Shown: positions 35,501 to 47,392, counted from the stretch's first letter. The stretch: DNA of 64,000 bases from Hymenolepis diminuta (GCA_900708905.1 CAADRB010000007.1:3136539-3200538); one strand, 5' to 3'. Made by a program: numbers and translations. The notes: a model not told the origin generated them from the letters alone.

Positions 35501-38500
35501 CATTTGAAATGATAACTCTTTGTCTGATATAACCATTATTAATGTTTATTAAAATGAACTTTTGACAAATCCGATCAATACCTTTTATCGTATTTCGTTG
35601 GTTTAAATTTTATCGAAGAGTTTCACATCTTAAATAAATTCAAAGTAATTTGAGACTATTAACTTTTAACCTATTTAATTTAAAAACAGTCATGATTTTA
35701 CAACCGGGGATTACTATTTTTCCTAAAATAGTTATCAGATATGGTGAATCACCGGTATTGTCCATATATTCGAACATTTGAACAAGTTGAACAAGTACCG
35801 ATAAGAAATTTACGCCTCCCAAAGGGAGATAATTTCCCTACCAATAAACGCAGCCTTGCGGGCAAGAGAAAAACAAAATCATCTCTAAATGAGGTGAACT
35901 TTTAAAAGTATAAGTAAATATGTAAAATGTTCCAAAATGACCTTATAGGTACTTCGTCTATGAGATTATATATATTTAAGCTTAACTTAAATTCACTTGA
36001 CGCAATTTGTTAGATTTTAAGCACCTTTGAAGTAGTTAATATTTAGTATTATTTAAGGTTAACATTAAAATGTGACAGTTTCCATGTTGAAGCCAGGATT
36101 TGAAAACTAATTTCAAGAAGTTTACTCTAAATGTGGAAATAGATATTACATTTGTCTTCCTTATCACACATTTCAGGAACCGGGTTTAATAATTGTGTGG
36201 TATAAGGGAATGTGCATTCGGAAGTACATAACTTTTGATGAATATATAGTAGCACTTTCTTCATATCCTTTAATTTTAAATACTTCGTTCTGAAGGTTAT
36301 ACTCTTGGAAACATATTCCCTTTCATTTCGATAAACGGTCTCGAATTTGAAATAACCACATAAAGACACACATCTGGTACCGCTAAATAAAAGAGTACTC
36401 ACATAGCCAATCTTTTTTTCACGCACGCTGCATCCGAAAAGAAAACTTTCAGGCCAGGAGTACTCACTGACGTTTAAGCAGTATTTATTACTAGTTATTG
36501 TAATTATTAGCCATGATACATTAAACACAGAAACATTTACTTTATCCGGATAGGAATGAAAAAGTAGGCATTAAGATATTAAGAGCGATAATTGGGAATC
36601 AGTAGACTCCTACAAAGGTTGAATTTTGGATTCCGTTCTTTCACCTTTTGCATAATAAGGTATATTTCACTACCATATGTTACATTATTCGAAACTTCAC
36701 ATTCGTGCTCTGGATACGTGAGTGAATTCATGACACGGTACTCAGAATTAGTTGGCTGGTTGATGAAGTTAAATGACTATTTGCAAAGTTTCAGTACCTC
36801 ATGAGAAATGTGACAAATCAGGATTGCTTTGATTTGAATAAATTAAGACTTGACATTCTGACTACGTTATATACGCCTATTCGTTCCTTACCGAACTATT
36901 TTGTCACGAAGTACCCTCAGACACTCTCGCAAACTGAAATTTGTCAAGATAATAACAATTCGACACTGATATCTACACTAATTATATCTTTCATAATGGT
37001 GCAAGGTTCTTGGTTGAAATTGAAACTAACAATTACTCAATATATATCTTCAAAATGCATTTAATACAAAGTGTATTTAAAATAAATTTAGATTAAAAGA
37101 CGCAAATACAAGTAATTACTCACAGTAGCACCATGGAGTTTTGGAGTTGAATTTAAAATTTTGTCCTTTATTTGTTCCGCAGCCTCCGCTTGGTCTTCGA
37201 TTCCCTTTGCAGCAGCATAGGACTTCGCCAACCGACCATCAATGAATTCCAGGAAACCTTTGAAATCTACATCTCTACAAAAAATAGTTAAATATGGAGA
37301 GGTGATTCTAAATTGATGACAATTACTCAAATCCTAATAAGGTGTCTGTAAGTTTACATCATTATTTCACTTTCCTAGGACAAACATGAAGACTCAACAT
37401 CTAAACAAAGATCAATAAAGTTGGTGGGCTAAAAAAGTGCCATAAAATTTCATCTTTGGATTCAAGTTGAAGCCTTTTTCCTTCTCAAGTATTAGCCCTG
37501 TCCTATTTCCTGTTCTAATATTCCACTACCTCAATAGTAAGATTTGTTTTCAATCTTCTGAAAAAATTCGTATACATGACGTCCAGAGGTTAATGACTTT
37601 TCGGTTAATATGGATTCATCATTTCGGACATATTTTTCTATGATAGTTGAGATACCAGTAAAATGATAAGAACAAACATTATTTTAACATAACAGAGCAA
37701 AAATTAGTGAAATTTTCAAGCACGAAACGATACCTTCAAGGCTACTTTTAACGAGACAGGTAATACATTTATGATTTCAAAATTAGTTCGGTTAATTATT
37801 TATTTATTAAAAGAGTTTCATAAAATTCTTAATAAGACCAATAAGAATTTCGAAAACTTAAATGGTCATAAGTACACATTGCATGCAAAACATGAGCCGA
37901 ATTCCAATTCAAGAATCTTGAAAATAGCAGAAAACCTCAATATAAATCAGCCTCAAAATTTTGTTTTTTTCATTAAACATAGTAAAAATTATGAGTCAAA
38001 TTAATTCGGAATGTCATTACAATATGTATGCAGCAAATTTATTTTGTAATCTCTCCCACGAATTTGCAGTTTACAATAATAATAATTACTAATCAGTCAC
38101 GTGATTTCGCTAAGGCATCTTTTACCGCAATTTCTTACCGCTCCCATAGAAATCTTTGACATTACGAGTTGCAATAAGACAGTTGCAGAGCTCATCAAGG
38201 ACCAACTCTATTAAGCTATGTTTAAATCGCCTTTCCAGTTTAAGTTACCTTCGGTTTGTTGTAAGAAGTGGCATGATCAGACATTTAATTTAATCAAGTG
38301 CCATGACGTGGGATCAAATCATGAAAATTGAGCTAACGACTAATCAGATATTACGAAGTGAATTACATCCATTACGAAAAACTTGAACAATTGAGTACCT
38401 CTAGAACTAAATTGAAACCATATCTTAACTACATAATATGCAAGATTTCAAAATTTACTGAACTTCTTTACACCATAAAGTTTGTCTAACATTTTCAGCA

Positions 38501-41500
38501 CAAATGGTTCCTAAAACATCGAATTGCTTAATCTCAAATCACAATTTCAGATTGGGGATTACACTCTGAAAAAGTGCGTTTAATAGCTATTTACTTTGAA
38601 TTGTAGTTTGCAGCGACATTATTTCTCAAACTATCGCTTTACTGTCAAATGGGATTTTCAGGTAGGTAAAAAATCATTGTCATATAGGCCTATTATGTGA
38701 CGTGTTGCCGACATTCAAAATGTGACTGCGTATTCCTTTGTAAATTCGGGATTTAGTAATAATTTCCAAATATGACCTAAAAACTGTTTTATACTATCGT
38801 TATGAATAAGCTTTAGAAGTGTTTACTGCATAAAGCTGAAGATTTCTCACTTTTGAAATTTGTTTAATCTGTTGTAGTATGAAAACTACTTGGTAAGAGT
38901 GTTTGATTAAATAGTTTTCCAAAATGACCATTTCTTTCTAATGCGACATCAGTCATATAAAAAATAGTATTTATGTTATTAGCCCCTCAATACAAAATTT
39001 CTAATTTGAAGTAGCAAACACAATTGCCTCAAAGTTTAAAAAACATGCATTCCACTCTTACCACTTCCTCAAGCTCCAAAGCTACCTCTGCAACGGAAAC
39101 AATACTATTCACATTATATGAATCAAAGTGTTTCATCGAACAGCCTCCACTAGTAATAATATATTTCTGTACCTTCAGAGTCACTTTTTCACTTTATGAT
39201 ATGTAAATGTATTAAGAACATGTGAGACACACTCAGATTTGCATATTCTTTGGGAGCACAAGTTGAGGCCTCCATACTAAACGCTTCCTGATAAACTTTT
39301 CTTTCGAATAGAATACCTCGGTATATATTTGCCCTTTCGAATTACGGTAAAAACGTAGTAGCATACGTTTAAATTTCTCCGTCCCTTCTACATATGGATA
39401 TTTCTATTTTTTAAGTTGAGTAGGTTGCCGTTAAACCTTGCCACTAACGCCACTATCAATCTTCTGCTGGTTACAGCTTATTATATGGCCAGAAACGGTG
39501 AAGAGACTGATATGTTACAATCATTTTTGTAGTTTCTGCCACGATTTGCAAATTTCAGAATATGACCTGAAACTGTATATTCTAGTAGGAGTTAATAAAG
39601 TGACCGTTAAAACATGTTTTCATGGGATCTGATTGGAAGTCTATTTTGAAAAACCAAACAGGTTTTAAAACACACAAAGGCTACTCCGTCTTGGAAAGGG
39701 GAAACAAACTCTTATTAGAAAAAAATGAAAAAGAGAAAGAGCGTACATACTGGAGGAGGACATTTGTAAGCAAGCACGCAATATTTGAGGCACAGTTTAG
39801 ATGCCTAATGGATACATCACACACAGTTCTTCTGGATAAAGAACCTAAGCTAAATAAGTGCCTTTCATCTACGTGTGTTCATTTGTGCAATATATATCTG
39901 AAAATTCACATGACAAGTCATCAAAATCTAATCCGATTTACTGGCAAATCTCATTCATTTTTTCGAAATATATTGGAATAAATAAAGTATTAGAAAACTG
40001 CCTCAGCTGACTGTGACCAAATTTAGACATATTTTGTGTTCCATATGTGAATCTGATGAAATTATACACTGAATAATAACTCAATTAAGTGAATATATTT
40101 ACAAAAAATATTTTGCGGAATAAGGCGTTTGCATTATTTCATTAGGGTTTTAGAATATCGTTAAATTTACTTGATTAAAATCTTATGAAGTAAAGTGTGA
40201 AATCAAATAAATAGGGTTTGCTTTAATTCAATAATTGAGGTATAAAACTATAAAAAATTATTTAAAATAAGTTCAATTTTGCCGAAGGCTTGAGAATTGC
40301 ATAATTTTATTGAGTATACGATTTTATTAAACATATGATTCACACCACAGCAGCTGTTTCAGCGATGCCTTAATACAACGGAATGTAATTGAACACTAAA
40401 CCATTATTTGTTTTATGCTTTCTAACTGATCAACATCCGTTTACAAGATAGATGATGAAATAAACGATTAGAGGTCGTTCATCAGATTATAACTTTAACA
40501 ATCTAAACTATTTGGTAAATAACTTAAATGTATCAAGACGGCTTCAGCAATTATTGGATTTTATCAACAGACTGGTAATCTTTGAATATCGCGGAAATTG
40601 AATAGCATAAGAACAGATGCATCCAAAACAGAAATTTAAATTTTGTAATATTAGAACGTGATACAGCTATGCCCATTAAGTTAAAGGCGAATGACCTGAG
40701 GAAGTAAGAATTTACATGAAGTAACATTTTCATTTCCTCTTTTCTACTCCGCCCATCACATTTATTCCTCGCTTGAAGTACTATACGCTTGCCATACTCA
40801 TAAGCTTTCTCACGATGAGATTCCTGATTTCACTCTATCACAGATAACACTAATGTCCTTTTGAATTCCCCCGTTTTGTTAACTGAAAAGCTATCCATTT
40901 TTCTCCTAGAAGTTTCATGAGTTTTGTAATTAAATAACTTATCAACAGATGGTTATTTTTCTCCTTAAAAAACTAATTTTATAAACTATTATTAGTTTTC
41001 TTGAAATATGTGATTAAAAAGGCTGATTTGAGACTATGACATCTTAAAATTGATCAAAAATTTCAAAAAATTTGCCTTGGCAGCTTGTGAGTTCACCGAA
41101 GAGGAGATTAAAATGAAAAATCATTTAAGGAAAACATAACTATTGAGAAATTTTGTATGTCCAAGAATTGCAGTCATAACTATTTCAGCTTTATTTAAAT
41201 TTAATAAAAAAATATCTAAGTATGCGCAGAAGGAGAGCAATCATAACCCCAGGAAGTTCACTTTCGTAAAACTTTTCTTATAAAAACTCTAAATTTATTT
41301 TGATTATAAATACATAAATCATTTCCGATATTGTTTAAGTATTTATGGATATAGAAACAAAATTATAAAGTTTATAAATCGCTTTGCAGGTTTAATTATC
41401 TATGACCTCAATCGCAATTTGCACGAACTGTGGGAAAATTACTTTTTCTAACATAAAATATATTAGAAAAAATATTTAATAAATGCGAAACATTTTAAAA

Positions 41501-42137
41501 AATACTTTTTACGTTGGATAGACAGGCAGCTCATTAGCGATGTGAAACAATGATACTAAGACTTGTGTTGAAATTTAACTAAGATATATAAAAATGTGAA
41601 TCTATTTAATTACAAAAACATTTCATTGATTAAATATTAATAAAATAAGCGTTAAGATTTACTATATTTAATGATTTGATATTTCATGTTTTTTGGATGA
41701 TGCAATAAATAATTAAGAAATTTACAGTAATTGAATTGATACAAACAGAACATTTATAGATGCAAATAAACAATAAAATTTGTTTAAATTAATTGAACTT
41801 TTAATCATTATTAAAGAGCATTGTTCATATATATATTAAAAATGAAAGAGAAAGACCATCAATTTTAAATTAAAGTTTGTTTTTTTATATATGACGAAAA
41901 AATTAGCGGATACAGTAAATTGATTTTTAAAATGGAAACCCACTTTTTTGCATTGCCGACGTAGCCTCTAAATTCAATATCCACCCTATTAGCATCCATA
42001 TTTTTGCAGTATAATCCAGCATCAGTGCAAATACGCTTAATTGTCTTGTCAGTAGCAGTTGTTGAACCTTTTCTAACTATATCGCAGAATTGATTGAATT
42101 TCTCCTCCAAAACACTGCTGTCAGATCCACTCGCCAT
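32385..42137 (-). CDS. TPPP: Tubulin polymerization-promoting protein (p25-alpha family), complete, 3 exons
   Basis: Exons 42137-41944, 37274-37124 and 32552-32385 join in frame (phase 2, then phase 0) into 170 residues, close to the 170-220 usual for the family. The N-terminal p25-alpha helical core starts [18 protein letters not shown] and contains [20 protein letters not shown]. Exon 2 gives [15 protein letters not shown]. Exon 3 gives the diagnostic [18 protein letters not shown] followed by [11 protein letters not shown]. TPPPs bind tubulin, bundle and stabilise microtubules, and are common in ciliated lineages; this role is inferred from family membership. The C-terminal tail after AGRED is short ([15 protein letters not shown]) and lacks the YK.AGTYD-type motif I recall in vertebrate TPPPs. 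The start is the only in-frame ATG at the domain's N-terminal edge. Introns are 4.7 and 4.6 kb. Confidence 0.95.
32672..32860 (+). repeat. Dispersed repeat family R1, copy 2
   Basis: Shares GGGCCGACTTTCC, TCATGAAATTTGAA and CGGCTCTTTCGATATTCTGAC-type blocks with copies at 6196 and 42490, in the same order and orientation. Confidence 0.45.
34140..34380 (+). repeat. Dispersed repeat family R1, copy 3
   Basis: Contains CACGAAATTTGAATTTCCG, TTTAGTAAAT..TG.GCAACCGAA and GAGCCTCAGAAACATTAACG in the order seen in the other R1 copies. It is the most diverged of the four. Confidence 0.4.
36750..36910 (+). repeat. Dispersed repeat family R2, copy 2
   Basis: Core GACATTCTGACTACGTTATA and CGCCTATTCGTTCC matches the block near 17145-17190. 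An open frame across it (36801-37064) is probably incidental. Confidence 0.35.
37124..37274 (-). CDS. TPPP: TPPP exon 2
   Basis: 151 nt. The acceptor TTTTTGTAG then A completes the lysine codon of exon 1. It encodes [40 protein letters not shown] and [10 protein letters not shown]. The donor is ACT|gtgagt, phase 0. It matches the F..FL..L..R...K...EA...I segment of p25-alpha. Confidence 0.94.
37275..41943 (-). other. TPPP intron 1, nothing recognised
   Basis: A 4.7-kb AT-rich intron. The longest open frame (39622-39981, plus, 119 codons) is basic, lacks motifs and has no splice-linked partner, so I do not call it a gene. Confidence 0.65.
41944..42137 (-). CDS. TPPP: TPPP exon 1
   Basis: 194 nt from [23 protein letters not shown], then [20 protein letters not shown] and a short segment ending GYVGNAK. 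The donor lies within AAAAAA|GTGGGT, phase 2. The open frame that reads through to 41865 is intronic. Confidence 0.94.
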
Positions 42138-42224
42138 AGTCTCACCGTTCGCCTACTTTTCTAAACGCGCTTTGCAATAATGGGGAAGAAGTTAAAAGGC
42201 GTAAGTTGAAGGTCATCCAGCTGA

Positions 42225-42272
42225 CCAATCATCGTGTAAATAACCTACTTCGGAGTTTAAGTGAAAACCAAT
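42225..42272. promoter_or_regulatory. Paired CCAAT boxes upstream of TPPP
   Basis: Two CCAAT pentamers on the plus strand (42225-42229 and 42268-42272; ATTGG on the coding strand) lie about 90 and 130 bases before the TPPP ATG, 43 bases apart, in a locally less AT-rich stretch. They are plausible NF-Y sites in a proximal promoter. No TATA box is evident. Confidence 0.35.
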
Positions 42273-42489
42273 CAAAATGAGCTCGTAACATGATAGGCTA
42301 GTGTCTTTGTGTGGGGTTTCATATTCTGTGCACTTAAACAAATACTACCGAGGTAAGAACAACGATTATATCAGTGCTTTTATGCATATGTGGTGGCTGT
42401 CTGAGTGGCAATCTTTCTATGGAAATAAAAAGAGAATTATGAAAGAACTATGCTAACTTTAAAGTGTTTAGCAAAGTCGTCTTTGCTAT

Positions 42490-42800
42490 GTTACAACTAT
42501 AAGCTGCTGAATATTAATTAGGATCATACTGCCTACCCAACCATTGAAGGAAAACATTAATTGACAGGACATAACCAACCATCGTGATTAAAATCAAAAA
42601 GCATTGAACAATGGGGAAAAGCAATGATACAATTCAGAGAATGATTCATGAAATTTGAATTATGTAATGTGAACTACCAAGTGAGCAATTATTGCACAAT
42701 CCTAATCGAAAATTTCAAAGGAAGTAGGGCTCTTCTATACCTTGACGTCGAGTTCAGCATCCCTTTGATCTTATCGCATCTTTTCTCTGTTAGACTATTT
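42490..42800 (+). repeat. Dispersed repeat family R1, copy 4
   Basis: Begins AACTATAAGCTGCTGAATA and contains GGATCATACTGCCTACCC, TCATGAAATTTGAA and a CTTCTATACCTTGACG.CG block. It is collinear with the copy at 6196-6500. It overlaps a chance open frame at 42648-42917. Confidence 0.5.
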
Positions 42801-44320
42801 GTTTCCGATTGCTGCCGCTGCCCACGATCAAAAATTGAATTTACATTGAAAAACATAATCGAAGAATGTGAGTTAGCGGATGATTTTGCAGAAGGGTTTC
42901 GCTTGGTTAGTAATTGATCATTCTATCTTTTTTGCTAGAGTAATTTAATTTCACATGAACTAACAAAAATAAATTGAAAATTCCAATCTGAAAACATGTA
43001 GAAAACAACAATTACACGAAATTTTGCAAAATAATTCACTGTTTATTTCTATTTGTTCAGATTTGTTTTACTAACAGGTTGATATTGCCTTGAATTGAAT
43101 TTTTCCAATTACTGGTGAAATTCATTGATTACCACAAACCTAAAGATAATTCTCCAACTTGTAAACCCCTTCGTTCAGTGGATGAGTGCTACGAATTTCT
43201 CCTAATAATCCGGCCTTTTTTCTACTACCACCATTTCCATTAAAACTGAACTATCTATCCTTCCCTTCCAACATATTTTGATGATTTGCCATAATTAGAA
43301 GTCGTTAAACTTTTTATTTTCTCACACTAGGTAAGAAAATAATAACCGGATCATAGCTACCCATTTCAAAGACGTTAAAATTCTCTTAAATTACGAAAAA
43401 ATTTAAGTTAAACGGTTGCTTAGATTAAGATAAAAATGGATCTTCCCAAAATTATAGCAGGGGAAATAATACGTTCTACTTAAATTGTTTCAGTAAAACT
43501 GCGACAATTGATGATCTGCTAATATAAACAACCAATGATTAGATTACAAACATTAGAAATTCATGGAAATAATTGTATCTTTAATATTTTCGAAGATGTG
43601 ATGTTATCTTAAATAAATTGAAGCAACCTTTATTAATTTTAATATTCTACTTAAACACTTTATTGCAAATTTCACATTATTATTATCCTACCACGCATAC
43701 ATAACCCAGATCCGTTTTTATACAGTTTCAGAGTTAGGCTATAATTTAGTGTAAGCAGCCTTTTACCATCATTTTAAATTATTTATCTAACGAGAATATT
43801 CTATTCTTAATATATCACAGGCGTAAGAATAGAGATTAATTAATCGTTAAATCACGACTATTCATTGTATTAAATAGCAACCATCCTTATTACTTTCTCA
43901 CGTTTTTATCATTCTTAAAAGGTTTCTTTCTTTGTCGGACTACTAGAAATTAACTAGAAGTAAGTTATTTTCCTTAATTTGGTAAAAATAAGGTTTATAT
44001 TTTAATGAATCAGGGAAATACGGTTTATTTCAAGAGCATTTTTCGCAACTGAACCCTGTTAAGAATAACGTATCAACAAATTGACTCATATATATAGCTT
44101 AACGAGCTATCACTTATCAAACTTAAATGAACGACCATAGATTACACTCAAAATGTTCAGAGTGGATAGTAATTTTAAATAAAAATTGTGAGTATTTTAT
44201 AACCTTTTGTAGGCTTGTAGGCACGATGCTACTGAGGAACCAGAAGTAGACTAAACTAGCAGCCTTACTAGCTAGCCAGTACAGATACAGTGGCCAGCAT
44301 GCAGATTAACATGGGAGAAT
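42801..44320. other. Intergenic, nothing recognised
   Basis: AT-rich sequence between the R1 copy and the SINE-like repeat. No coding or RNA signal noticed. Confidence 0.6.
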
Positions 44321-44324
44321 GGTA

Positions 44325-44515
44325 GTTAATGAGGGACTATTAGCCGGGATATGTTTATTCATGTTGGAGTTCTATGCTGCTTTAGAGGGAAATGATCACT
44401 GTGGCAAGAGAGTTGTTTCCTCTCAAATTTGTGTTAGTATGTATTTTCTGATTCATCCTTTTATTTGTCATACTCTTGATGACTTTTTGCCTAATTGCCT
44501 AATTCCTAAATAAAT
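44325..44515 (+). repeat. SINE-like dispersed repeat, copy 2
   Basis: Counterpart of 3120-3360, sharing GATCACTGTGGCAAGAGAGT, TGTTTCCTCTCA and CATACTC blocks. It ends in an AT-rich tail containing AATAAATATTTATTTA. Confidence 0.5.
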
Positions 44516-44732
44516 ATTTATTTAGATTATGCTGTTCACGATTTAACCTCACAAACAGGACCGAAATATGGCACTTATAGATTCTGATAATGTGTTACAT
44601 GAAAAGCACATCATTGCATACAATATCTCTTCTCACAGAGCGACCAATAGAGATAGGTATTATTACTTTCAATTGGGACGCTTTTTTTTTGAAACCTTTC
44701 TAATCGCCTGATATGTTATTTTTGCACATTGG

Positions 44733-44897
44733 GTGAGATAGAAAGTAAACAAAAGAGTCATCAGATCGCTTTTAAATGAAAACGATTTGCAAGTTCTGAC
44801 AAGTTAACAAACCACCAAGCCGTAGAATATATGACTAAAGTTGTATTCTTTGAAAAAAGTAAATGAGCTCTATGAGAGCGTTATGATAGAGCCCCGA
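44733..44897 (+). repeat. Direct repeat B, copy 1 (near-identical pair)
   Basis: About 165 bp, nearly identical to 47819-47981. Only about half a dozen differences are seen, for example GAAAGT/GAAGGT, ATGAC/ATTAC and CTCTATG/CTCGATG. Shared text includes GAGTCATCAGATCGCTTTTA and CAAACCACCAAGCCGTAGAA. It is non-coding. The high identity implies a recent duplication or active element. Confidence 0.85.
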
Positions 44898-45464
44898 TAC
44901 TTACGTCGCCATGACAGAACACGAGCCATCTAGACACCAAACCTATGTAATGATGACTTTGAAATTATTCGAGTACGCAAATAGAGCAATAATAAAATTG
45001 ACAAGTTCCTAGAAAATAGGGCAGATGTAAATAATAAAAATTCCACTTTCCCAAGAGGAAATGTTTGATAATATATTTTCTCCTCATAAGAACAATCTTC
45101 CCTCTTTGACAGAATGTAAATATTCCTATTTATTATTACAATCATATTAGATTAAATTGTTTGGTATATTGTTCTAATTTGTAAGGAAGTATGTGCTTTA
45201 TTTTTTGTAAATATGCCAAATATTCTTCCTGAATGTTATAGTGAAAGTGTTGCCAGAATGCGGAGGAGGTGGGAAAAACAAGTTTAAGAAATGTTTTGAA
45301 TAATAGCAGTTGGCAAAGGGAAAACGACAGAATAGAAAGAGGGATGAAAGTTGAACTTGCTAAAGGTCTGAAGTCAATGAGGCAAGAGCAATTTTGAAGG
45401 AATAACCAGAAATACACAAAGGACGTAAACCGCACGAAAATAGGGGAATGTGGATTCTACTTTA
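44898..45464. other. Flank of the mariner, nothing recognised
   Basis: Open frames at 44930-45145 and 45142-45435 (minus) are hydrophobic from T-rich DNA and show no motif. Confidence 0.55.
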
Positions 45465-45542
45465 ACACATGGACTGAAAAGTCCCGGGGCCTAACAAAGA
45501 AAACACGGTTTTTCTTGTTCAAAATTAGCTTCATTCATCAAC

Positions 45543-45670
45543 TTAGTCTCCATCAAGAGCAACGCAATCATTCCAGCGCCGCTCTAACATTTCAATACCA
45601 CTTTTGTAGAACGATTTTTCTTTTGCCTCAAAATAGGCCTCAGTTTCAGCGATAACCTCTTCATTCGTGC
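45543..45670 (-). pseudogene. mariner transposase C-terminal fragment
   Basis: Visible residues are NEEVIAETEAYFEAKEKSFY and KSGIEMLERRWNDCVALDGD followed by a stop. The copy at the right edge of the window continues YVDE before its stop, so here the tyrosine codon has become TAA and the last four residues are lost. The catalytic D,D34D core would lie in the unsequenced gap, so activity cannot be judged. Confidence 0.88.
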
Positions 45671-46623
45671 NNNNNNNNNNNNNNNNNNNNNNNNNNNNNN
45701 NNNNNNNNNNNNNNNNNNNNNNNNNNNNNNNNNNNNNNNNNNNNNNNNNNNNNNNNNNNNNNNNNNNNNNNNNNNNNNNNNNNNNNNNNNNNNNNNNNNN
45801 NNNNNNNNNNNNNNNNNNNNNNNNNNNNNNNNNNNNNNNNNNNNNNNNNNNNNNNNNNNNNNNNNNNNNNNNNNNNNNNNNNNNNNNNNNNNNNNNNNNN
45901 NNNNNNNNNNNNNNNNNNNNNNNNNNNNNNNNNNNNNNNNNNNNNNNNNNNNNNNNNNNNNNNNNNNNNNNNNNNNNNNNNNNNNNNNNNNNNNNNNNNN
46001 NNNNNNNNNNNNNNNNNNNNNNNNNNNNNNNNNNNNNNNNNNNNNNNNNNNNNNNNNNNNNNNNNNNNNNNNNNNNNNNNNNNNNNNNNNNNNNNNNNNN
46101 NNNNNNNNNNNNNNNNNNNNNNNNNNNNNNNNNNNNNNNNNNNNNNNNNNNNNNNNNNNNNNNNNNNNNNNNNNNNNNNNNNNNNNNNNNNNNNNNNNNN
46201 NNNNNNNNNNNNNNNNNNNNNNNNNNNNNNNNNNNNNNNNNNNNNNNNNNNNNNNNNNNNNNNNNNNNNNNNNNNNNNNNNNNNNNNNNNNNNNNNNNNN
46301 NNNNNNNNNNNNNNNNNNNNNNNNNNNNNNNNNNNNNNNNNNNNNNNNNNNNNNNNNNNNNNNNNNNNNNNNNNNNNNNNNNNNNNNNNNNNNNNNNNNN
46401 NNNNNNNNNNNNNNNNNNNNNNNNNNNNNNNNNNNNNNNNNNNNNNNNNNNNNNNNNNNNNNNNNNNNNNNNNNNNNNNNNNNNNNNNNNNNNNNNNNNN
46501 NNNNNNNNNNNNNNNNNNNNNNNNNNNNNNNNNNNNNNNNNNNNNNNNNNNNNNNNNNNNNNNNNNNNNNNNNNNNNNNNNNNNNNNNNNNNNNNNNNNN
46601 NNNNNNNNNNNNNNNNNNNNNNN
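45671..46623. other. Assembly gap (953 N) inside mariner
   Basis: N run covering most of the transposase. Its size looks consistent with the missing middle of one mariner, which fits a repeat-induced assembly break. Confidence 0.99.
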
Positions 46624-46866
46624 AAAAAAGGTGACTGCAATAAAACTAGCGCCATCTATGTGTTAGGCCCGGGACTTCTCAGCCCATGTGTTATTTGCGG
46701 TTTGGATAAAAGGTTAAATGCATTTCGATGCTAATATTGAGATATTTTATTGAATTGGATACCTGGAATAGTGGTCTCAATTTTAATGTTTGCTGTATTT
46801 AAAGCGTATAATTAAATCAACTCGTTTTGTCTTTTGTTGTCGCACATGTGCTGGTGCTGGTCATTT

Positions 46867-47392
46867 AGTATTTTGTTGGAGTTAGATAACAACGAACGGT
46901 TTGCAGCTAATAAATTACGACAACCAATTCGCAGCTGTTTGAGTAAGAGCTAACAACAATTGTGAAGCAGAACACCAAGAGTTGAGTAGACCAAACATGT
47001 ATTCAAGGAAACCACAATGAGTAACAGAGAGAGGGAGAGAAAGAGGGCGAGCAGCGTGCTGAGGAAGAGAGGAGATGAACAGGACATGTACGAGTCCGCA
47101 CTGACCAACGTGTGTTGTCCTCGTCTGGAAAACAAGAGTAGCTTTATATGAGTCACTTGGGTAAGGCCACGCCAGAGCATGAGCGCAGATGTGCCTTTTT
47201 ATGTGAAGCGAGGCGGTTATAGAAAAGAGGGAAATCGATGGACGCGTTTAGACATGTCAGACAGGCAGGGGTAATGCGTCATAGGGGCATAAATGAGGTC
47301 GCTCCAACTTCGTGGGCGAACAACAGAGGTATTGTCGCGGAGAATGCGAATAAAAGGTAATTCTGGAAATGCACAGAGAGTTATCCCTCAAT
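46867..47392 (+). repeat. Repeat family R3, plus copy
   Basis: Inverted counterpart of 23640-24085 and of the end of the ORF at 24036. It carries CTGTTTGAGTAAGAG, AACACCAAGAGTTGA, a GAGAGAGGGAGAGAAAGAGG purine tract, GCTTTATATGAGTCACTTGG, GGACGCGTTTAGACATG and GAGAATGCGAATAAAAG. It is GC-richer than its surroundings. The open frames on either strand in it match nothing. Confidence 0.6.

Larger units (their letters stand above)
32553..37123 (-). other. TPPP intron 2, repeats only
   Basis: Holds R1 repeat copies at 32672-32860 and 34140-34380 and an R2 copy near 36750-36910. Open frames at 36127-36528 (minus, 133 codons), 36592-36804 and 36801-37064 carry no recognised motif. Confidence 0.65.
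45465..46691 (-). mobile_element. mariner transposon, both ends present, centre is a gap
   Basis: Inverted terminal repeats ACACATGGACTGAAAAGTCC (left) and the complement of ACACATGGGCTGAGAAGTCC (right), continuing to GGGCCTAAC, are flanked by TA on each side (45463-45464 and 46692-46693). This is the target duplication of Tc1/mariner elements. The 1,227-bp span fits a full-length mariner of about 1.2-1.3 kb. 953 bases in the middle are N. The right end holds a typical mariner leader with TAGATGGCGCTAG. The transposase is on the minus strand. Confidence 0.9.

Noticed and set aside
36127..36528. 133-codon minus-strand ORF in TPPP intron 2
   Set aside because: No recognisable domain. It lies on the same strand as TPPP, but adding it would break the clean exon 2-exon 3 junction.
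39622..39981. 119-codon plus-strand ORF in TPPP intron 1
   Set aside because: Basic composition without motif, no splice partners, and AT-rich codon use like neighbouring non-coding DNA.
45667..46734. 355-codon plus-strand ORF over the mariner gap
   Set aside because: It is composed almost entirely of N, and the transposase is on the other strand.
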